A DNA stretch of 64,000 nt from Paenisporosarcina indica. GTDB lineage: Bacteria > Bacillota > Bacilli > Bacillales_A > Planococcaceae. The DNA is taken from NCBI RefSeq assembly GCF_001939075.1, contig NZ_MPTA01000001.1:1054001-1118000 (forward strand), in the 5' to 3' direction. The notes below the pieces were generated by a model. It ran no database searches. It worked only from the letters and a program-made list of their open reading frames with translations, and was not told the origin of the DNA. A program made the translations under genes and the position numbers. Every line of letters starts with the position of its first letter. The first letter of the stretch is position 1. Positions 8,839 through 17,826 of the stretch are shown piece by piece.

Positions 8839-9171
8839 ATGCGAATAATTGGACTTGCTATCTTAATATTAATACTTTCATATATTGTTAAAGAAGATTT
8901 ACTGGAGGGTACAATTTCTATGGCCTCTTTCTCGGAGGCAGAACCTGTTTGTGTCAAAGAGAAGGCATATGAAGTCTTTCCAGTCCAAACTGTTGAAGGC
9001 GATACCGTTTTATCTTTGTTCGGTGTATACCCTTCAGAGGTTTGGGTTAGCTATCCCGACCGCCTAGAAGCTTTTTACAGTGAGAATCCCCATTTACGCA
9101 AACAGGCCCTTCAGGGAGGCGAAAATGTTAAGGTTCCCATATATAAAGACACACAATTGTCCTGTTCCTAG
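8839..9171 (+). CDS. Small membrane-anchored LysM-like protein (YqfZ position)
   Basis: This is a 110-residue protein with one N-terminal hydrophobic helix (about 3-16) and then an extracellular part that looks like a single LysM domain. It shows VEGDTV at about 53-58, SENPHL near 82-87 and GGENVKVPIY near 93-102, the GDT/NP/G..P pattern of LysM. A wall-binding role is inference. The ATG follows AAAGGGGG, which lies inside the terminator hairpin of the upstream gene. The ORF could be extended upstream to 8818, but that would include the SD. It lies next to ispG, where B. subtilis has yqfZ. Confidence 0.7.
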   Translation: MRIIGLAILILILSYIVKEDLLEGTISMASFSEAEPVCVKEKAYEVFPVQTVEGDTVLSLFGVYPSEVWVSYPDRLEAFYSENPHLRKQALQGGENVKVPIYKDTQLSCS

Positions 9172-9192
9172 GAAACAATAAACGTTTCTTCC

Positions 9193-9222
9193 TTGTCAAT
9201 TCCTTTTCAAGACTGCTAAAAT
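9193..9222 (+). promoter_or_regulatory. Candidate SigA promoter of ispG
   Basis: TTGTCA (9193-9198), an 18-bp spacer and TAAAAT (9217-9222) lie 44 bp before the ispG ATG. Confidence 0.6.
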
Positions 9223-9265
9223 AAAGAATACAGAAGGCTGTTAGCCCGAAAAGGAGAGAATTTTC

Positions 9266-10372
9266 ATGAGTGAAGTACTTCATCGTTCAAAAACACGCCC
9301 AGTTCGTGTTGGTGACATTACTATAGGTGGTAGCAATGAACTATTCATACAAAGTATGACTACAACAAAAACACATGACGTCGAAGCAACGGTTGCAGAA
9401 ATTCTTCGTTTAGAAGAAGCTGGCTGCCAAATTGTTCGAGTAGCCTGCCCAGACGAGCGTGCAGCTAATGCAATTGCAGATATTAAAAAGCGGATTAATA
9501 TTCCACTTGTTGTGGATATTCATTTCGATTATAAATTAGCTTTAATAGCAATAGAAAACGGTGCGGATAAAATCCGGATTAACCCAGGTAATATCGGACG
9601 CCGCGAAAAAGTCGAAGCGGTTGTAAATGCAGCAAAAGCAAAAGGAATTCCAATTCGTATTGGGGTAAATGCAGGCTCACTTGAACGTAAAATTATCGAG
9701 AAATATGGCTACCCTACTGCAGACGGTATGGTTGAAAGTGCACTACACCATATTAAAATTCTTGAAGATTTAGATTTTCACGATATTATCGTTTCATTAA
9801 AAGCTTCTGATGTCAGTTTAGCCATCGAAGCATATGTCAAAGCATCTCAAGCTTTCGATTACCCACTTCACCTTGGTATTACGGAGTCTGGAACTTTAGT
9901 TAATGGATCAATCAAGAGTGCAGCTGGTCTAGGTGCACTGCTAAGTCGCGGTATCGGAAACACACTACGCGTTTCGTTGAGTGCCGATCCTGTAGAAGAA
10001 GTAAAAGTGGCAAGAGAAATGTTGAAAGTCTTTGGTCTATCTTCAAACTCAGCAACTTTAATTTCATGTCCAACCTGCGGACGTATTGAAATTGATTTAA
10101 TTTCAATTGCCAATGAAGTCGAAGAATATATTTCAACAATCAAAGCTCCAATAAAAGTGGCTGTACTTGGATGTGCCGTAAACGGTCCTGGAGAGGCTCG
10201 TGAAGCGGATATTGGCATTGCGGGTGCACGTGGCGAAGGTTTGCTCTTTATGAAAGGCAAAACCGTTCGGAAGGTCCCTGAAGCTACGATGGTAGAAGAA
10301 CTGAAAATTGAAATTGATAAAATTGCACAGGAATATTACGACAAGCAAGCACTTGAAAAAATAAACGCATAA
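9266..10372 (+). CDS. ispG: IspG, 4-hydroxy-3-methylbut-2-enyl diphosphate synthase
   Basis: This is the penultimate enzyme of the MEP isoprenoid pathway, turning MEcPP into HMBPP with a [4Fe-4S] cluster. It has 368 residues, a normal length for the short bacterial form. The N-terminal TIM barrel begins [12 protein letters not shown] and contains [15 protein letters not shown]. The C-terminal cluster domain has SCPTCGR and [11 protein letters not shown], which give the three cysteine ligands and a glutamate. The ATG has GGAGAG upstream. The next pathway enzyme, ispH, is in this window at 16.8 kb. A nucleotidase gene follows after 15 bp. Confidence 0.97.
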   Translation: MSEVLHRSKTRPVRVGDITIGGSNELFIQSMTTTKTHDVEATVAEILRLEEAGCQIVRVACPDERAANAIADIKKRINIPLVVDIHFDYKLALIAIENGADKIRINPGNIGRREKVEAVVNAAKAKGIPIRIGVNAGSLERKIIEKYGYPTADGMVESALHHIKILEDLDFHDIIVSLKASDVSLAIEAYVKASQAFDYPLHLGITESGTLVNGSIKSAAGLGALLSRGIGNTLRVSLSADPVEEVKVAREMLKVFGLSSNSATLISCPTCGRIEIDLISIANEVEEYISTIKAPIKVAVLGCAVNGPGEAREADIGIAGARGEGLLFMKGKTVRKVPEATMVEELKIEIDKIAQEYYDKQALEKINA

Positions 10373-10387
10373 AGGAGTAATTCGCAT

Positions 10388-10966
10388 ATGTCAAACTACC
10401 GATTCGGTATCGATATAGATGGGACTGTCACATGTCCTACTTCTTTATTGCCACATATAAATAAAGCTTTTTCTTGTAACCTCGTGCTAGACGATATTAA
10501 AGAATACGATTTAACAAAAGCTTTTCCTGTATCACCCGAAGACTTTTACAAATGGTTCAAAGTAGCGGAGCCTGAAATTTATGCAACGTCCCCCATACAA
10601 ATTGATGCACACGGAATTTTGACTCAATGGAAAAAAGAGCATGAGTTGTATTTCATTTCCGCACGTGGTCAAAATGTTTTGGATGTAACTTACCAATGGT
10701 TTGTTGAACAAAACTTGGCATTTGATCATATCGAACTGATTGGTACACATGATAAGATTGAAACTGCTCGAAACTTTAACATTGATGTCTTTTTTGAAGA
10801 TAAGCATGACAATGCTGTTGGGATTGCCGAAGAATTAAATATTCCAGTATTGCTGTTCAATACACCGTATAATCAACAAGCGGTTCCTAAGGGCGTCATA
10901 CGCGTCAATAACTGGCTAGAGGCAGACGCATGGATCCAACATTCATTTCTAACACAAAAAGCGTGA
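10388..10966 (+). CDS. yqfW: HAD-family 5'-nucleotidase-like protein (YqfW)
   Basis: This is a 192-residue HAD-superfamily protein. Motif I is DIDGTVT at about residues 9-15, the motif II region is YFISAR near 87-92, and an acidic motif EDKHDN near 137 fits the 5'(3')-deoxyribonucleotidase (NT5C-like) group. B. subtilis YqfW lies at the same place, beside ispG and zur. The substrate is not known. It begins 15 bp after ispG with GGAG upstream, probably in one transcript, and its stop codon lies inside the terminator hairpin. Confidence 0.85.
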   Translation: MSNYRFGIDIDGTVTCPTSLLPHINKAFSCNLVLDDIKEYDLTKAFPVSPEDFYKWFKVAEPEIYATSPIQIDAHGILTQWKKEHELYFISARGQNVLDVTYQWFVEQNLAFDHIELIGTHDKIETARNFNIDVFFEDKHDNAVGIAEELNIPVLLFNTPYNQQAVPKGVIRVNNWLEADAWIQHSFLTQKA

Positions 10967-10990
10967 GGGCTTATCCCCTCACGCTTTTTT
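10957..10990 (+). terminator. Terminator after yqfW
   Basis: AAAGCGTGAGGG and CCCTCACGCTTT form the stem, followed by a T run. The stem begins within the last codons of yqfW. Confidence 0.9.
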
Positions 10991-11021
10991 ATAGTAGCAA
11001 AGTTAAATAACTGTCTTTATC

Positions 11022-11176
11022 GTGCATTTGCACTGCCGCAGGTTCCGCATGAGCCAACAAGAATGAAGAGCACAAACTTGTGGGTCTCATTCTTCACGCT
11101 TTTGCGGCTGGCTAGGTGCAAATGCACTCTTTTATTTACAATGTGTAGGGCGACGGACGCATAACCCCCGCAAGAT
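11022..11176 (-). repeat. Intergenic structured element, copy C
   Basis: A 106-bp segment is bounded by the 12-bp inverted repeat GTGCATTTGCAC (11022-11033) and GTGCAAATGCAC (11116-11127). Inside are further pairings: AAGAATGA/TCATTCTT, CACAA/TTGTG and GCCGCA/TGCGGC. On the minus strand it is preceded by ATCTTGCGGGGG...GCGTCCGTCGC, which resembles the repeats at 28.4 and 34.2 kb. No gene is apparent between yqfW and zur. An 85-codon frame here lacks gene-like features. Confidence 0.6.
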
Positions 11177-11184
11177 GATTTGAG

Positions 11185-11231
11185 AAAAGAGGGATGATGA
11201 TGTGACCAAGTCACATCATCATCCCTCTTTT
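11185..11231. terminator. Perfect long hairpin downstream of zur
   Basis: Two 22-bp perfectly complementary arms (11185-11206 and 11210-11231) are separated by 3 bases, with T-rich flanks on both sides. It probably terminates zur and may also act from the other direction. It also occupies the hairpin-1 position of the dispersed repeat family. Confidence 0.75.
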
Positions 11232-11320
11232 TCTTTTGACCATTTTGCAGTTGTTTAATGGCCAAAGTATCCACAAATCCTTCATACAGCCCTTGGTATA
11301 ATTACAGAGGTTACATGATG

Positions 11321-11731
11321 TTAAAGACATTCAGGACATTTCCCATAAATCTCAAATTTATGATTGTCTATTTGATATGCCGGTAATTTTTCTTCTAGCA
11401 TATCCATTGGACATAAATGAATTTCTTTGATTTTTCCACACGTCATGCAAATGAAATGATGATGATGATGCTCTGTTTCACATTGCATTCGGAAATGGCG
11501 TTCACCCGTCAATTCAGTTTCTTCTAATATCCCTAGTTCTACAAAGGTACTTAAATTACGATAAATTGTATCATAGCTCATTCCAGGGTAATGTTTTTTC
11601 ATAACATTCAGTAAGTCACGGGCCGTCAAATAATGTTCATTATCAACAAATAAATTTAATATTTGTTCGCGTTTATCCGTCTTTTTATAGCCCTTTTCTT
11701 TTAAAAGATCCCATGCCCTCGTAATATTCAT
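11321..11731 (-). CDS. zur: Zur, Fur-family zinc uptake repressor
   Basis: This is a Zn-sensing repressor of 136 residues. The N-terminal winged helix has [23 protein letters not shown] as recognition region. The C-terminal dimer domain has the histidine run HHHHHF followed by CMTC and, at the end, CPECL, which supply the structural Zn(Cys)4 site of Fur proteins. The start at 11731 overlaps the znuB stop (ATGA) and has GGGGGAAG upstream. Its place after znuC-znuB and the Zur-type operator upstream of znuC point to Zur rather than Fur or PerR. It likely represses its own operon. Confidence 0.9.
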   Translation of the reverse strand: MNITRAWDLLKEKGYKKTDKREQILNLFVDNEHYLTARDLLNVMKKHYPGMSYDTIYRNLSTFVELGILEETELTGERHFRMQCETEHHHHHFICMTCGKIKEIHLCPMDMLEEKLPAYQIDNHKFEIYGKCPECL

Positions 11732-12594
11732 ACGACACTTCCCCCTTCGTTTTTCATGACAATACTCAACCAAATCTTCTTACCTATTAACACGATTAGT
11801 AAAATAATGATTGAGGTCACGACAATTGTACCTCCGGGAGCGATATTCAAATAGAAAGCAATCACAAGCCCCAAGATTACGGCAGCTTCTCCAAAGACTA
11901 CTGCATACAGAATAGCTTGTTTAAAACTCTTAGCTAATCGCATGCTTGCAGCCACTGGTAACGTCATTAACGATGAAACGAGTAGAATTCCTACAATACG
12001 CATACTCGCAGCGATAACAAGTGCTGTGACGATCATAAACAATAGATGCACCCATTTGGCAGGAAGCCCTGATGCTTTTGCATATTCCTCGTCAAATGAC
12101 AACAAGAATAATTCTTTGAAAAATAATAGTAAAAACGTGATGACAATAATGGCAATCACGATTACAATCCATAAGTCCTGGCGGCTAACGGCAGATACGG
12201 ATCCGAATAAATAACTAAATAAATCAGAACTAAAGCCATTTGCCAATGAAATAAAGATAGCGCTGAATCCGATACCCGCTGACATAATAATCGGGATCGC
12301 AAGTTCTTCGTAATGCTTATATAACCTTCTCAGTCTTTCAATTAATACCGAACCAGTAACTGCTGCAACAATGCCTAAATATAATGGGTTCAACAGCGCA
12401 AAAAAAGCGTAAGATTGACTTAAGAATAAACTGCCTGCAATCCCAGCTAATGTCACATGACTCAAAGCGTCTGCAATGAGAGACAATCGTCTAACGACAA
12501 TGAATACGCCAAGCAATGGAGCGATTAATCCAATGATTATTCCTGATGCAAAAGCATTTTGTAAAAATTCATAGTTTATTAATGCTTCAATCAT
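11728..12594 (-). CDS. znuB: Zinc ABC transporter permease (ZnuB-like)
   Basis: This is a polytopic ABC-3 family permease of 288 residues with about eight hydrophobic segments. The segment [29 protein letters not shown] near 25-53 is characteristic of Mn/Zn permeases. It overlaps znuC by 8 bp and zur by 4 bp, so the three are one translation-coupled operon. The Zur box upstream makes zinc the likely substrate. No znuA-type binding protein gene is in this block; it must be encoded elsewhere. Confidence 0.9.
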   Translation of the reverse strand: MIEALINYEFLQNAFASGIIIGLIAPLLGVFIVVRRLSLIADALSHVTLAGIAGSLFLSQSYAFFALLNPLYLGIVAAVTGSVLIERLRRLYKHYEELAIPIIMSAGIGFSAIFISLANGFSSDLFSYLFGSVSAVSRQDLWIVIVIAIIVITFLLLFFKELFLLSFDEEYAKASGLPAKWVHLLFMIVTALVIAASMRIVGILLVSSLMTLPVAASMRLAKSFKQAILYAVVFGEAAVILGLVIAFYLNIAPGGTIVVTSIIILLIVLIGKKIWLSIVMKNEGGSVV

Positions 12595-13363
12595 TGTGTT
12601 CCCTCACTTTTGTATGGTGAATTTTTCTAACTGAATGACCATACCAAGCCTGTAAGTCTTCATCACTTATTTGGTTAAAATCATTTTTAAAACCATGGAA
12701 ATGGATGGTTTGATTCAAACAAGCAACATGGCTTATTTGGTTCGACACGGTATCCACATCATGTGTCACGAGAATAAGTGTGATATGTTGTTCCCTATTC
12801 AAATGAGCTAGCATATTATAAAACGACTGTACATGTTCATGATCTATCCCAACGGTTGGTTCGTCTAAAATTAGACATTTAGGTTCTGCAACAAGTGCAC
12901 GTGCGATAAATACTCGTTGTTGTTGACCACCAGATAACTCTCCAATAGATTGTTTCATAAACTTTTCCATGCCGACTGATTGTAATGCCTTTTCTACTCG
13001 TATGGACGCGTCCTTTGGGTACTTCTTAAATAAACCTGTTTTCTTAACAAGTCCGCTTTCAACTACCTCGAAAACAGTAGCTGGAAATCCTGTGTTAAAT
13101 GCGTTGGACTTTTGGGAAACATAGCCAATCCATTCTCTATTCTTAAAATCTCTACTTTTTTCACCAAATAACTGAACATCCCCTGAAGTTGGCTTTAGTA
13201 GACCTAAAATAATTTTCAATAAAGTTGATTTACCTGAACCATTTGGACCTAGTACGGCCAAAAAGTCACCTTGTTTTACTTGTAAAGAAATGTTTTTCAA
13301 TACGATTGTCTGATCGTATTGAAAAGAAACATTGTTAAGTTCAATATCATATGGCGCATTCAT
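12587..13363 (-). CDS. znuC: Zinc ABC transporter ATP-binding protein (ZnuC-like)
   Basis: This is an ABC ATPase of 258 residues that drives metal import with the ZnuB-like permease. Walker A is GPNGSGKST near 38-46, the signature LSGGQQQR is near 143-150, Walker B is CLILDEPTVGID, and the switch is VTHD. The first gene of znuC-znuB-zur, it starts 20 bp from a Zur-type operator. Substrate assignment rests on operon context. Confidence 0.9.
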   Translation of the reverse strand: MNAPYDIELNNVSFQYDQTIVLKNISLQVKQGDFLAVLGPNGSGKSTLLKIILGLLKPTSGDVQLFGEKSRDFKNREWIGYVSQKSNAFNTGFPATVFEVVESGLVKKTGLFKKYPKDASIRVEKALQSVGMEKFMKQSIGELSGGQQQRVFIARALVAEPKCLILDEPTVGIDHEHVQSFYNMLAHLNREQHITLILVTHDVDTVSNQISHVACLNQTIHFHGFKNDFNQISDEDLQAWYGHSVRKIHHTKVREHND

Positions 13364-13383
13364 ATAGCCCGCCTCTTTCTAAT

Positions 13384-13440
13384 TCATAATCATTACGATT
13401 TACAATGGATTAGTATAACGAAGAAATGAGAAGAAGTAAA
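13384..13440 (-). promoter_or_regulatory. Promoter and Zur box of znuC-znuB-zur
   Basis: On the minus strand, -35 TTTACT (13440-13435), a 17-bp spacer and -10 TATACT (13417-13412) are followed by a 7-1-7 inverted repeat, TCGTAAT-G-ATTATGA (13398-13384). The known Zur box is TCGTAAT-N-ATTACGA, so there is one mismatch. It sits just past the expected transcription start, in a good place for repression. Confidence 0.8.
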
Positions 13441-13466
13441 CTCTATTATCTTGAAAGGATGAAGTT

Positions 13467-13709
13467 ATGGAAATATGGGAACTAATTCAAGCCATCAAAG
13501 ATAAATCAGATGATGAAATCGCTAAGATGACAAGTGCACTTCCAGTACCCTTATCCCCCCAGGAAGTGAAGCAAGTTCGACCGATCTTTGATAAAGCATC
13601 GCTACAATGGTTATTGTTTGGTCCACCAGCAAATGTTCATAAGCAACTTGCTGGTGTATTGGGTCAAAAGCGAACAAAAAAACTTTTTGATTATTTCGGA
13701 CTTAAATAA
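13467..13709 (+). CDS. Small conserved-looking protein (YqfT position, possibly DUF2624-like)
   Basis: This encodes an 80-residue soluble protein with no membrane segment, rich in short helices (EIWELIQAIKDKSDDEIAKM, then LSPQEVKQVRPIF and GVLGQKRTKKLFDYFG). The ATG has AAAGGATG upstream. It lies divergent from znuC and convergent with nfo, where B. subtilis has yqfT beside nfo. Similarity to the DUF2624 family is only a weak impression (an L[ST]xxEAxxV motif). It ends in a shared bidirectional terminator. Function unknown. Confidence 0.6.
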   Translation: MEIWELIQAIKDKSDDEIAKMTSALPVPLSPQEVKQVRPIFDKASLQWLLFGPPANVHKQLAGVLGQKRTKKLFDYFGLK

Positions 13710-13766
13710 TCACTTCCATCATTCAAGATATGTCTATGGGTACTACTAAAAGTTCATCCAATAATC

Positions 13767-13804
13767 AAAAGAGACTCAAGCGTTTTCCGCTTGAGTCTCT
13801 TTTT
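13767..13804. terminator. Bidirectional terminator between 13709 and nfo
   Basis: Perfect 16-bp arms AAAAGAGACTCAAGCG/CGCTTGAGTCTCTTTT around a 5-base loop have T runs on both strands. It serves convergent genes. Confidence 0.92.
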
Positions 13805-13807
13805 GAT

Positions 13808-14695
13808 TTAAGTACGTAAATTGTCAATACTTTCTGGCATAAACGCTTGTTTCTTAAACATCTCAATTTCGTACAAATAAGGTGGTTTCTTATTTTTGGC
13901 GTCAATTCCGACAAAAGGTGTTTCTAAAATTTTGGGAACCGTTGTTAATTGTGGATGATGCACAATTTTGTTGAGTGCCTCAAAGCCAATTTCACCAAAA
14001 CCAATATTTTCATGTCGGTCTTTACTAGCACCACGAACATTTTTACTATCGTTAATGTGGAGAACTTTTAAACGATCGATACCAATCAACTGATCGAATT
14101 GATTCAATACACCATCAAAATCTTCCACAATGTTGTATCCAGCATCATGTGTATGACATGTGTCAAAGCATACTGATAATCGTTCATTATTCTTTACGCC
14201 AGAAAAAATTTGTGCAATTTCTTCAAATGAACGTCCGCATTCAGTCCCTTTACCCGCCATTGTTTCCAAAGCGATTTGTACTGGGAAATCTTGTGATAGT
14301 ACTTCATTCAAACCTTCGATTATCTTTTTAATGCCTTCATCCGCTCCAGCACCAACATGCGCACCGGGATGCAAGACGATTTGTTTTGCACCCAATGCCG
14401 CAGTTCGCTCGATTTCTTTTTGTAAAAACTCGACACCGAGTGCAAATGTTTCAGGCTTTAGTGAGTTACCGATATTGATAATGTATGGAGCATGCACAAC
14501 AATATTCGACAATCCATTTGCCTTCATATGTGCTTGTCCTGCTTCAATGTTTAATTCTTCAATGGGTTTACGTCGTGTATTTTGTGGTGCCCCCGTATAA
14601 ATCATAAAAGTAGATGCACCATATGATGTTGCTTCTTCACTTGCAGCCAGCAACATTTTCTTTCCACTCATGGAAACATGTGAACCTAATAACAA
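13808..14695 (-). CDS. nfo: Endonuclease IV (AP endonuclease)
   Basis: This 295-residue zinc-dependent enzyme cuts DNA at abasic sites in base excision repair. The TIM-barrel metal motifs are present: [10 protein letters not shown] at the start, VLHPGAHVG near 109, [20 protein letters not shown] near 175-186 and VLHINDSKN. The start is TTG with AAAGGGG upstream. It follows cshB by 14 bp, probably in one transcript. The cshB-nfo pair is conserved in B. subtilis. Confidence 0.96.
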   Translation of the reverse strand: MLLGSHVSMSGKKMLLAASEEATSYGASTFMIYTGAPQNTRRKPIEELNIEAGQAHMKANGLSNIVVHAPYIINIGNSLKPETFALGVEFLQKEIERTAALGAKQIVLHPGAHVGAGADEGIKKIIEGLNEVLSQDFPVQIALETMAGKGTECGRSFEEIAQIFSGVKNNERLSVCFDTCHTHDAGYNIVEDFDGVLNQFDQLIGIDRLKVLHINDSKNVRGASKDRHENIGFGEIGFEALNKIVHHPQLTTVPKILETPFVGIDAKNKKPPYLYEIEMFKKQAFMPESIDNLRT

Positions 14696-14709
14696 TTTTA
14701 TAAGCCCCT

Positions 14710-16011
14710 TTACTTTTTACGGTTTTTAATGCGACGTTCTCTTTTCTTAACTTTGTCCATTTCCCATCTCATGTTACGTTTATATCCAGGTTTCACTTTT
14801 TTAGGTTTACGAACTAAAGATTTAGCTTTTGCATCAATTTCATCTTCAGTCGTTTTCTTGCGGTTTTTACGTGTGTGACGTTCTTTTAATTCAGACCATT
14901 CACCATCAATTACATCAACATGAACAAATGGAATTCCCATTTTTTCGATGCGAATAATCGCGTCTTCATCTGTTGGTTCATACAATGTAATAGCAGTACC
15001 TTTTAATCCAGCACGAGCTGTACGTCCAACACGGTGAATAAAGAACTCCAAATCATCTGGAAGCTCATAGTTGATCACGTGACTTACACCTTGAATATCA
15101 ATTCCGCGTGCAGCGAGGTCAGTAGCAACAATATATTGATACTCAAGATCGCGGACTTGTTTCATCATACGTGTACGTTCACGTGGAGCTAAGTCTCCAT
15201 GAATACGTCCCACACGGTATCCAGCTTCAGCTAAATAATTCGCTACATCATCCGCATTCTTACGCGTATTCGTAAATATGATGGCTAAATATGGGTTTAT
15301 GCCATTTAATACTTCTACTAAACGTTTCTTTTTCGATTTACTACGCACTGGTACTAAATTAAAGACAATACCTTCAGCAACTGGACGTTTATCGCCAATA
15401 TTGATATGCACAGGCGCGTTCATGTATTTCTTCAAGAAAGGCTGTAATCGTTCTGGAATTGTTGCAGAAAAGACGAACATTTCTAAATTATCTGGCATTT
15501 TACCTGCAAATGCGTCAATATCTTCAATAAAACCCATGTCAAAAGCAAGATCTGCTTCATCTACTACTAAGAGCGGGGCTGTATGAACAAGCAATGCATT
15601 TTCATTAACCAAGTCTTTAATACGTCCAGGTGTTCCAACAACAATATGGGGTTGTGTTTTTAATCGGTCAATCGAACGTTGTTTATCAGTACCACCAATA
15701 AATAATTTCGTTTGAATTTCCGTTCCTTCAGTTAACTTGCCTAGTGCTTCAAAGATCTGAGAAGCAAGTTCACGTGTTGGAGAAGTAATAATCGCTTGTA
15801 ATTCATTTTTTTCTGTACGAATGCGTTGGACAATCGGAATTAAAAAACTATGCGTTTTCCCTGTACCCGTATGTGCTTGGCCAATCGCACTTTTCCCTTT
15901 TAGAATCAAGGGAATCATTTCTCTTTGAATCGGTGTTGGATCTGTAAAACCTAATTTATTTATGGCATCTTGTAAAAAAGGTTGAAAATCGTAATCTGTA
16001 TATTTGGACAT
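14710..16011 (-). CDS. cshB: DEAD-box RNA helicase CshB
   Basis: This ATP-dependent RNA helicase has 433 residues from the start at 16011 (AGGAGGG upstream). The Q motif region is [14 protein letters not shown], motif I AHTGTGKT, motif [12 protein letters not shown], motif III SATIP and motif [12 protein letters not shown]. The tail is very basic ([17 protein letters not shown]...), typical for RNA binding. Position next to nfo and yqfQ matches B. subtilis cshB (yqfR), a helicase linked to cold growth and ribosome assembly. A frame extending to 16068 lacks a ribosome site. Confidence 0.94.
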   Translation of the reverse strand: MSKYTDYDFQPFLQDAINKLGFTDPTPIQREMIPLILKGKSAIGQAHTGTGKTHSFLIPIVQRIRTEKNELQAIITSPTRELASQIFEALGKLTEGTEIQTKLFIGGTDKQRSIDRLKTQPHIVVGTPGRIKDLVNENALLVHTAPLLVVDEADLAFDMGFIEDIDAFAGKMPDNLEMFVFSATIPERLQPFLKKYMNAPVHINIGDKRPVAEGIVFNLVPVRSKSKKKRLVEVLNGINPYLAIIFTNTRKNADDVANYLAEAGYRVGRIHGDLAPRERTRMMKQVRDLEYQYIVATDLAARGIDIQGVSHVINYELPDDLEFFIHRVGRTARAGLKGTAITLYEPTDEDAIIRIEKMGIPFVHVDVIDGEWSELKERHTRKNRKKTTEDEIDAKAKSLVRKPKKVKPGYKRNMRWEMDKVKKRERRIKNRKK

Positions 16012-16134
16012 TTTAGTCCCTCCTGACATTCTTTCATTGTACCATGTTTTGTCTATTTTGAAGACCATCTGCTAATCATAGTTGTTCTATGGTTACTGCG
16101 TCAACTAACTGTTTATTTAGAAAGGAGTTTAATT

Positions 16135-16743
16135 ATGCGTTATCAATCATTTTACCCGTTTTCACAGTCCAATACTCCTAATACACCCCAGCAATTTCCC
16201 AATCCTCACTCACAACTTCCGAATGGTTCTCCACATATGCCGTTTGGTTTAGGCAATGCTAGGGGGCCAGCCGCTCCCAATCGATCATTTGGTCCAGGCA
16301 ATCCTGGAATGCCTAATGGACAAGGAAATATGGGAGCGATTCCTTCTGCTATGAGTCGACTATTCGGCATGGGGAATTCAGGGGGGCAAGGTGGGATGGG
16401 TTCAGGAAACCCAGGCGGCCCCTCAGGACCGAATGGAATGTTTGGGGAAGGAGTAGCTGGTGCTGCTGCAGCAGCGAATCCAAATCGAGTAGAACAATAC
16501 TTACAAACCGCTGAACGTTTTATGTCAACCGCACAACAGTTCACACCAATGGTGAAACAAGTTGCACCATTGGTACAAAACCTCCCTGCAATGTGGAAAC
16601 TCTATCGTGGTTTTCAAAACATGCCCGATGCCACAAGTAATGTAGCCAGTACTGTTGCCAGCAATGTTGCTAGCAATATCGCCTCGTCTCCGCTTCGATC
16701 ATCCGGAGTTTCACTTCCTAGAATTTTCCAACCTCCGATTTGA
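16135..16743 (+). CDS. yqfQ: YqfQ/VrrA-like low-complexity protein
   Basis: This is a 202-residue protein whose N-terminal half is rich in Pro, Gly, Asn and Met with loose repeats (GNPGMPNGQGNMG, GNPGGPSGPNGMFGEG). The second half is helical (NRVEQYLQTAERFMSTAQQF...APLVQNLPAMWKLYRGF), which is the conserved part of the YqfQ/VrrA group. AAAGGAG precedes the ATG. The place between cshB and ispH matches B. subtilis yqfQ. The function is unknown; in B. anthracis the vrrA counterpart carries variable tandem repeats. No terminator separates it from ispH. Confidence 0.82.
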   Translation: MRYQSFYPFSQSNTPNTPQQFPNPHSQLPNGSPHMPFGLGNARGPAAPNRSFGPGNPGMPNGQGNMGAIPSAMSRLFGMGNSGGQGGMGSGNPGGPSGPNGMFGEGVAGAAAAANPNRVEQYLQTAERFMSTAQQFTPMVKQVAPLVQNLPAMWKLYRGFQNMPDATSNVASTVASNVASNIASSPLRSSGVSLPRIFQPPI

Positions 16744-16746
16744 GTT

Positions 16747-16775
16747 TTGAATTTGGCACACCTCTCAGTTATAAT
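16747..16775 (+). promoter_or_regulatory. Candidate SigA promoter of ispH
   Basis: TTGAAT (16747-16752), a 17-bp spacer and a perfect TATAAT (16770-16775) lie 34 bp before the ispH ATG. Confidence 0.75.
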
Positions 16776-16803
16776 AGAGATTAACAACTTCTGAGAGGTG
16801 TGC
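16756..16803. repeat. 13-bp perfect inverted repeat around the ispH promoter and SD
   Basis: GCACACCTCTCAG (16756-16768) and CTGAGAGGTGTGC (16791-16803) are exact reverse complements with 22 bp between. The left arm is in the promoter spacer; the right arm contains the ispH SD (GAGAGGTG). The -10 box and start point lie between them. Confidence 0.85.
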
Positions 16804-16808
16804 TACAA

Positions 16809-17786
16809 ATGAAAGTACTCAAAATTACCCCACGTGGTTATTGTTACGGTGTCGTGGATGCCATGGTCATTGCTCGCAACGCAGCGATGGATACTACATT
16901 GCCACGCCCAATTTATATATTAGGTATGATTGTTCACAATAAACACGTCACTGATGCCTTTGAAAAAGATGGCATCATCACGTTGGACGGTGAAAATCGA
17001 AAAGAAATATTAGAAAAAGTGGATAGTGGGACAGTCATATTCACTGCACACGGTGTATCACCGGAAGTTCGTGAATTAGCAAGACAAAAAGGATTAGTCT
17101 CAATCGATGCTACCTGTCCAGACGTTACCGTTACACACGATCTAATTCGTGAAAAAACGGCACAAGGATACCAAATAATTTACGTTGGTAAAAAAGGTCA
17201 CCCTGAGCCCGAAGGAGCAGTTGGTGTAGCTCCCGATGCAGTCCATCTGGTGCAGACAATCAATGACGTTGAACAGCTGGACATTCAAGCTGAAAAGTTA
17301 CTCGTGACGAACCAAACGACGATGAGTCAATGGGATGTAGCCGTGATTATGAAAGAATTAGAACAAAAATATCCTCACATTGAAGTTCATAAAGAAATTT
17401 GTCTAGCTACACAAGTTCGTCAGGAAGCTGTAGCTGGTCAAGCCGGAGCGGCCGAATTATTGATTGTAGTTGGAGATCCAATGAGTAATAACTCAAATCG
17501 ACTGACCCAAGTATCAGAAGAAATTGCAAATACACCTTCTTATCGTATTTCTGATTTATCTGAACTGAAGTTAGAATGGCTGGCAGGGATTGAAACCGTT
17601 GCTGTAACAGCTGGTGCTTCTACTCCTACACCCATCGTTAAAGAAGTCATAAAATTTTTAGAGAAATTCGACCCGCTTGATTCACAAACGCACATATTGG
17701 AGCGAACAGTTACCATCGATAAAATATTACCGAAAATCAAAACAGTGACTCCCGTGAAAAGAATTGAACCATATACACCAGCTTAA
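16809..17786 (+). CDS. ispH: IspH, HMBPP reductase
   Basis: This is the last enzyme of the MEP pathway, reducing HMBPP to IPP and DMAPP with an iron-sulfur cluster. It has 325 residues. Three cysteine ligands are visible: Cys12 in PRGYCYGV, the cysteine in [13 protein letters not shown] near 96, and the one in [12 protein letters not shown] near 197. The conserved TAHGVS and TNQTTMS blocks are present. The start at 16809 is chosen because GAGAGGTG lies 8 bases upstream. It has its own promoter and terminator. The unusual inverted repeat at the 5' end may regulate it. Confidence 0.96.
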   Translation: MKVLKITPRGYCYGVVDAMVIARNAAMDTTLPRPIYILGMIVHNKHVTDAFEKDGIITLDGENRKEILEKVDSGTVIFTAHGVSPEVRELARQKGLVSIDATCPDVTVTHDLIREKTAQGYQIIYVGKKGHPEPEGAVGVAPDAVHLVQTINDVEQLDIQAEKLLVTNQTTMSQWDVAVIMKELEQKYPHIEVHKEICLATQVRQEAVAGQAGAAELLIVVGDPMSNNSNRLTQVSEEIANTPSYRISDLSELKLEWLAGIETVAVTAGASTPTPIVKEVIKFLEKFDPLDSQTHILERTVTIDKILPKIKTVTPVKRIEPYTPA

Positions 17787-17792
17787 TGTTTT

Positions 17793-17826
17793 AGAGGCCA
17801 TCCATTTTGTGGATAGCCTCTTTTTT
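17793..17826 (+). terminator. Terminator after ispH
   Basis: GAGGCCATCC/GGATAGCCTC stem followed by TTTTTT. It lies directly before the convergent yqfO stop. Confidence 0.88.

Noticed and set aside
11017-11274. 85-codon minus-strand frame between yqfW and zur
   Set aside because: It crosses the 106-bp inverted-repeat element and the perfect 22-bp hairpin, has no ribosome site and no protein-like pattern.
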